This document shows positions 6,049 through 8,289 of a DNA stretch of 8,289 bases, piece after piece. The notes under the pieces were generated by a model, which saw nothing but the letters and a program-made list of their open reading frames with translations, searched no databases and was not told the DNA's origin. Positions within the stretch are counted from its first letter, which is position 1. Each line of letters begins with the position of its first letter. Source of the DNA: Candidatus Cloacimonadota bacterium. GTDB lineage: Bacteria; Cloacimonadota; Cloacimonadia; Cloacimonadales; TCS61. The DNA lies in NCBI GenBank assembly GCA_030592835.1, contig JAUVIJ010000080.1, forward strand, positions 1-8,289. Direction: 5' to 3'. The translations under genes and the position numbers were made by a program.

Positions 6049-7311
6049 ATGGATTTAAATAAGATCAGATATAAAGGTGATCTGGATGACACTAGGGATC
6101 TTTTCGAAACCTATAAAGTCGAACAGATAATAGATTCTCATGAAGATATCATGAAACAACACACGACTTTCCGTGAACAATTACTGGCGAATTCAGTCCG
6201 TCTCACATCGGTAATATCACCCCGATTATCCAAAATTATAACCAAAGTAAAAAAACTGTTCGATATTAAAGAGAACATAGAATTCTTCTCTTTGAATGAT
6301 CTTCGTTATAATGCTTTTGCTTTCAGGTTAAAATCGAGTATCAGTGTTGTTTTCACTTCGGCTCTGTTAGAAAATTTCAGTGATGATGAGATCCTTTTTG
6401 TTCTGGGACATGAACTTGGACACATAGTATATAATCACAACCGTCTGCTTTTATTATATAATCCAAGTGAAAAAGCAATCACTTTTTTACCGATATTAGC
6501 TGAAAAAAAATTCCTCCGCTGGCAAAAAAAAGCCGAGATCAGTTGTGACCGGGCAGGATTAATTGCCTGCAAGAATTATGAAACGGCAGTTAATGCTTTG
6601 GTAAAGGTCACTTACGGATTAACTGAAAAGAACCTTGATTTCGATCTGGAAGAATTAATGAAACAGTTAAAAGATGTATCTGGATCCGAATATATGGCGC
6701 GTCTGAGTACCGCTTCTCATCCCCTGCTTCCGGTCAGATTGAAAGCGCTGGAACTTTTTTCAGAATCCCCTTTATTCAAGGATACTGGAAAAATCGATGA
6801 AGACAGATTAAATAATGAAATTGATGGATTACTCCAGTTGACCAACTTTTATCCCCGCATAAAAAGTGCCGAAATGATGATGAAATTCGTTGCTGCAGGC
6901 GGTGTAACGATAATAGCAATAGACAGAGACATAAAACTGGAAGAAATAAAAAGCCTGGTAAAAATATTAGCTGATGTTTTTACTGACGATCCTGAAAAAG
7001 AGATAATTTATAACAAATCGCAGGTTACGAAACAACTGAATCAGTCTGCTGCTTATCTTAAAGACAAGGCAAGTGATAATGACAGATATTATGCTTTGCA
7101 TTTTCTTACTGTTATCGCTCTTGCAGATGGTCAATTCATCAAAGAAGAGAAAGATGTTCTCATACAATTGGCCGGTATGATCGGTTTTTCCGAGAAGGAT
7201 GCCACTGATATTGTCTGGCAGACATTAAAACAAATAGGAATCAATATTGATATCAAATTGAATGAAATCGCCGAGAATGTCAAAAAACATTACGCGAAAC
7301 TTTCCCAATAG
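6049..7311 (+). CDS. M48-family zinc metalloprotease with TerB-like C-terminal region
   Basis: A 420-residue protein. The M48 peptidase signature F-V-L-G-H-E-L-G-H supplies zinc ligands His121 and His125 and the catalytic Glu122. A-E-I-S-C-D-R-A-G provides the third ligand Glu163 in the usual E-x-x-x-D arrangement with Asp167. No signal peptide or membrane segment is seen, unlike HtpX-type or BepA-type relatives, so it is probably cytosolic. After S-T-A-S-H-P-L-L-P-V-R (a typical M48 S-T-H-P-x-x-x-x-R block) the protein continues with helical segments at about residues 280-320 and 350-395. The latter contains V-I-A-L-A-D-G-Q-F-I-K-E-E-K, resembling TerB-like domains; the former (I-A-I-D-R-D-I-K-L-E-E-I) may be a second, weaker copy. 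Substrate is unknown. Two A8 runs (6503-6510, 6524-6531) lie in the gene. The amidotransferase gene follows after 6 bases. Confidence 0.87.
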   Translation: MDLNKIRYKGDLDDTRDLFETYKVEQIIDSHEDIMKQHTTFREQLLANSVRLTSVISPRLSKIITKVKKLFDIKENIEFFSLNDLRYNAFAFRLKSSISVVFTSALLENFSDDEILFVLGHELGHIVYNHNRLLLLYNPSEKAITFLPILAEKKFLRWQKKAEISCDRAGLIACKNYETAVNALVKVTYGLTEKNLDFDLEELMKQLKDVSGSEYMARLSTASHPLLPVRLKALELFSESPLFKDTGKIDEDRLNNEIDGLLQLTNFYPRIKSAEMMMKFVAAGGVTIIAIDRDIKLEEIKSLVKILADVFTDDPEKEIIYNKSQVTKQLNQSAAYLKDKASDNDRYYALHFLTVIALADGQFIKEEKDVLIQLAGMIGFSEKDATDIVWQTLKQIGINIDIKLNEIAENVKKHYAKLSQ

Positions 7312-7317
7312 ATATTC

Positions 7318-7998
7318 ATGATCCTCATTCTGAATGCAATTGAGAATAGTGATGCGGTTGCAGGTTTCAATAAGGATATGACCTATATCTGCGGCAAATT
7401 CCAGATCCATTTTGCTATCAGACACATCAAGGAAAACATTTCATCCGGAATCTCCGGAAGATTTTCTCATTTAATAATATCAGGATCCGAGTTAAGAGCT
7501 TCTGTTATTGGACCCTGGGACGACAAATTAAAATGGATACTATCAGAATTCATTCAGAATAAAAAACCAATACTGGGCATATGCTGAGGGCATCAGATGT
7601 TGGCTAAACTCCTTGCTGAACAGGAACTTTGCCTGCCGGGAAAACCTTCCGAAGTCGGGTGGCGCAGGATAAGTATAACGTCTCATCCCTTATTCCATGA
7701 TATGAAAGATCCCATATTTTACGAATCCCATTACGATGAGGTCAGAAACCTTCCCGTGGATTTCACAGTCCTGGCAACCAGTAAAAACTATAATATCAAG
7801 GCATTTCAGTATAAAAACAAGCCCGTCTGGGGTGTTCAATTTCATCCTGAGGTCAGTTTGAGCAGAAGCAGGAAAATGAAAGAGAGAACTCTGAACAACA
7901 ATCCTGATCTAAAGAAATATTATTTCTCTGAACTGACGGAAGATTATGATATAGAACAGAATTATTTGATTTTCAAGAATTTTTATTCGATGGATTGA
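7318..7998 (+). CDS. Class I glutamine amidotransferase-like protein with in-frame UGA beside the catalytic Cys
   Basis: Read through the UGA, this frame encodes 226 residues of a class I GATase domain, the family that hydrolyses glutamine and passes on ammonia (COG0518-like, without a synthetase domain). Features in order: L-I-I-S-G-S-E in the N-terminal half; the nucleophile elbow P-I-L-G-I-C(89)-UGA(90)-G-H-Q-M-L; G-W-R-R-I; S-H-Y-D-E-V; and W-G-V-Q-F-H(176)-P-E(178). Cys89, His176 and Glu178 form the triad. Position 90 is commonly Leu, Phe, Tyr or Arg in relatives. There is no other stop or frameshift, and codons on both sides look equally well kept. Explanations: selenocysteine, a two-part protein (89 residues plus a piece from ATG 7597), a fresh nonsense mutation (one base from TTA Leu, CGA Arg, TGG Trp, TGC/TGT Cys), or a base error. 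The start has no SD and is probably coupled to the protease gene. Confidence 0.7.
7589..7637 (+). promoter_or_regulatory. SECIS-like stem-loop just after the in-frame UGA
   Basis: One base after UGA 7585-7587 a stem-loop can form. Lower stem GGCA 7589-7592 with TGCC 7634-7637, then a 9-base 5' bulge, then GGC 7602-7604 with GCC 7631-7633. A single bulged U7605 follows, then AAA 7606-7608 with TTT 7628-7630, a 1x2 internal loop, and TCCT 7610-7613 with AGGA 7622-7625. The apical loop is the 8 bases TGCTGAAC (7614-7621), with G as its second base, 26 bases after the UGA. This fits the general shape of bacterial SECIS elements, which lie in the coding region right after UGA and bind SelB. The upper stem is short and AT-rich stems arise by chance, so this is suggestive only. 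Confidence 0.35.
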
Positions 7999-8005
7999 AA
8001 CAATA

Positions 8006-8085
8006 TTTCTGAATCCCTTGCAGTAAGACTAAGGTTCACCTGCCTATGGCTGGCAAGAAGAAATTGCTTTCTACGGCATCTTATG
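8006..8085 (+). repeat. Repeat unit 1 (conserved ends, unique core)
   Basis: The 19-base left end TTTCTGAATCCCTTGCAGT (8006-8024) and the 32-base right end (8054-8085, beginning CAAGAAGAAATTG and ending CATCTTATG) are both identical to those of the second unit. The 29-base core between them (8025-8053) is unrelated to the core of unit 2 and contains a small GCC-TAT-GGC hairpin. It lies 7 bases after the amidotransferase stop. No coding frame is apparent. Confidence 0.75.
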
Positions 8086-8091
8086 ACCCCT

Positions 8092-8173
8092 TTTCTGAAT
8101 CCCTTGCAGTTCCCTTTCAGCGAAAGGGAAACTTAGAAAAACAAGAAGAAATTGCTTTCTACGGCATCTTATG
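8092..8173 (+). repeat. Repeat unit 2 (conserved ends, hairpin core)
   Basis: Left end 8092-8110 (19 bases) and right end 8142-8173 (32 bases) match unit 1 exactly at offsets of 86 and 88 bases. The 31-base core (8111-8141) differs completely from unit 1 and carries a strong hairpin. Units are separated by 6 bases. Two copies with dissimilar cores are not a CRISPR array. Confidence 0.75.
8110..8130 (+). terminator. Strong hairpin in the core of repeat unit 2
   Basis: TTCCCTTTC (8110-8118) pairs perfectly with GAAAGGGAA (8122-8130) over 9 bp with an AGC loop. No T run follows on the + strand, but on the - strand the stem is preceded, not followed, by T5, so a classical intrinsic terminator is not supported in either direction. 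It may still stop or stabilise transcripts from the amidotransferase gene. Confidence 0.3.
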
Positions 8174-8289
8174 GGGGATTCCATCCCAATAAAAGTGACA
8201 CGCCTTCGCCAGCTTCGGCAGTGCAGGTTAGCGAGGATTCTCTACATAACCTCCATCACACATAAAAGATTTATAAGCATAGACCTTAT
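8174..8289 (+). other. Non-coding tail of the window
   Basis: No gene is recognisable. There is a small perfect hairpin, GGGAT (8175-8179) with ATCCC (8183-8187). A locally GC-rich patch at 8201-8219 contains CTTCG twice, separated by CCAG, and resembles part of an interspersed palindromic element. The segment does not fold as a tRNA. Confidence 0.4.

Noticed and set aside
6967..7425. Minus-strand open frames at 6967-7167 and 7225-7425
   Set aside because: They are short, antisense to the M48 and amidotransferase genes, and show no motif.
7585..7587. Genome-wide UGA reassignment (Trp or Gly code) as the explanation for the in-frame stop
   Set aside because: At least six genes in the window terminate properly at UGA, several at tight gene junctions, and no other gene has an internal UGA.
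8006..8173. CRISPR array
   Set aside because: There are only two units, each with two separate conserved ends and a core of about 30 bases, and no cas gene is in view; the layout is not repeat-spacer-repeat.
8195..8270. tRNA gene in the GC-rich patch near the window end
   Set aside because: No acceptor stem, no TTC-containing T arm and no anticodon arm can be paired.

Overview
The window is AT-rich bacterial chromosome with every recognisable gene on the + strand. It opens inside ftsZ. An outer-membrane-type beta-barrel protein and a lipoprotein with a canonical lipobox point to a diderm (Gram-negative-type) organism. The base composition and gene style would fit a lineage such as Cloacimonadota or another FCB-related group, but that is a weak inference with no marker gene to settle it. 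UGA is an ordinary stop here: six of the ten genes end on it, so UGA-reassigned codes are unlikely.

Layout. (1) 1-773: the 3' end of ftsZ, overlapping by 4 bases a small four-helix membrane protein of the YvlD / phage-holin-4-like family. (2) 822-3016: a beta-barrel protein, a lipoprotein NodB-type polysaccharide deacetylase overlapping it by 14 bases, and a GNAT acetyltransferase 1 base further on. (3) 3080-5576: an M17 leucyl aminopeptidase, a two-helix membrane protein and an aspartate/glutamate racemase, joined by 1- and 4-base overlaps, so very probably one operon. (4) 5577-6048: a non-coding stretch with four hairpins, a candidate terminator and a weak candidate promoter. (5) 6049-7998: a cytosolic M48 (HELGH) metalloprotease with a C-terminal helical part resembling TerB, then, 6 bases later, a class I glutamine amidotransferase (GATase). 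(6) 7999-8289: non-coding, with two roughly 80-base units sharing identical ends around unrelated cores.

The most striking observation is in the amidotransferase. A single in-frame UGA (7585-7587) sits directly after the nucleophilic cysteine, in the nucleophile elbow where other family members read G-I-C-x-G-H-Q. The frame is otherwise intact across the whole domain, including the catalytic His and Glu. A stem-loop shaped like a bacterial SECIS element follows the UGA. This is either a candidate selenoprotein, a split two-part enzyme, or a very recent nonsense mutation or base error. Sequence alone cannot decide.

A second oddity is the leucyl aminopeptidase. It keeps all but one of the classical M17 metal and catalytic residues; the Asp equivalent to bovine LAP Asp273 is Gly. 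The two non-coding stretches share short diverged repeat motifs, suggesting a family of small interspersed palindromic elements in this genome.
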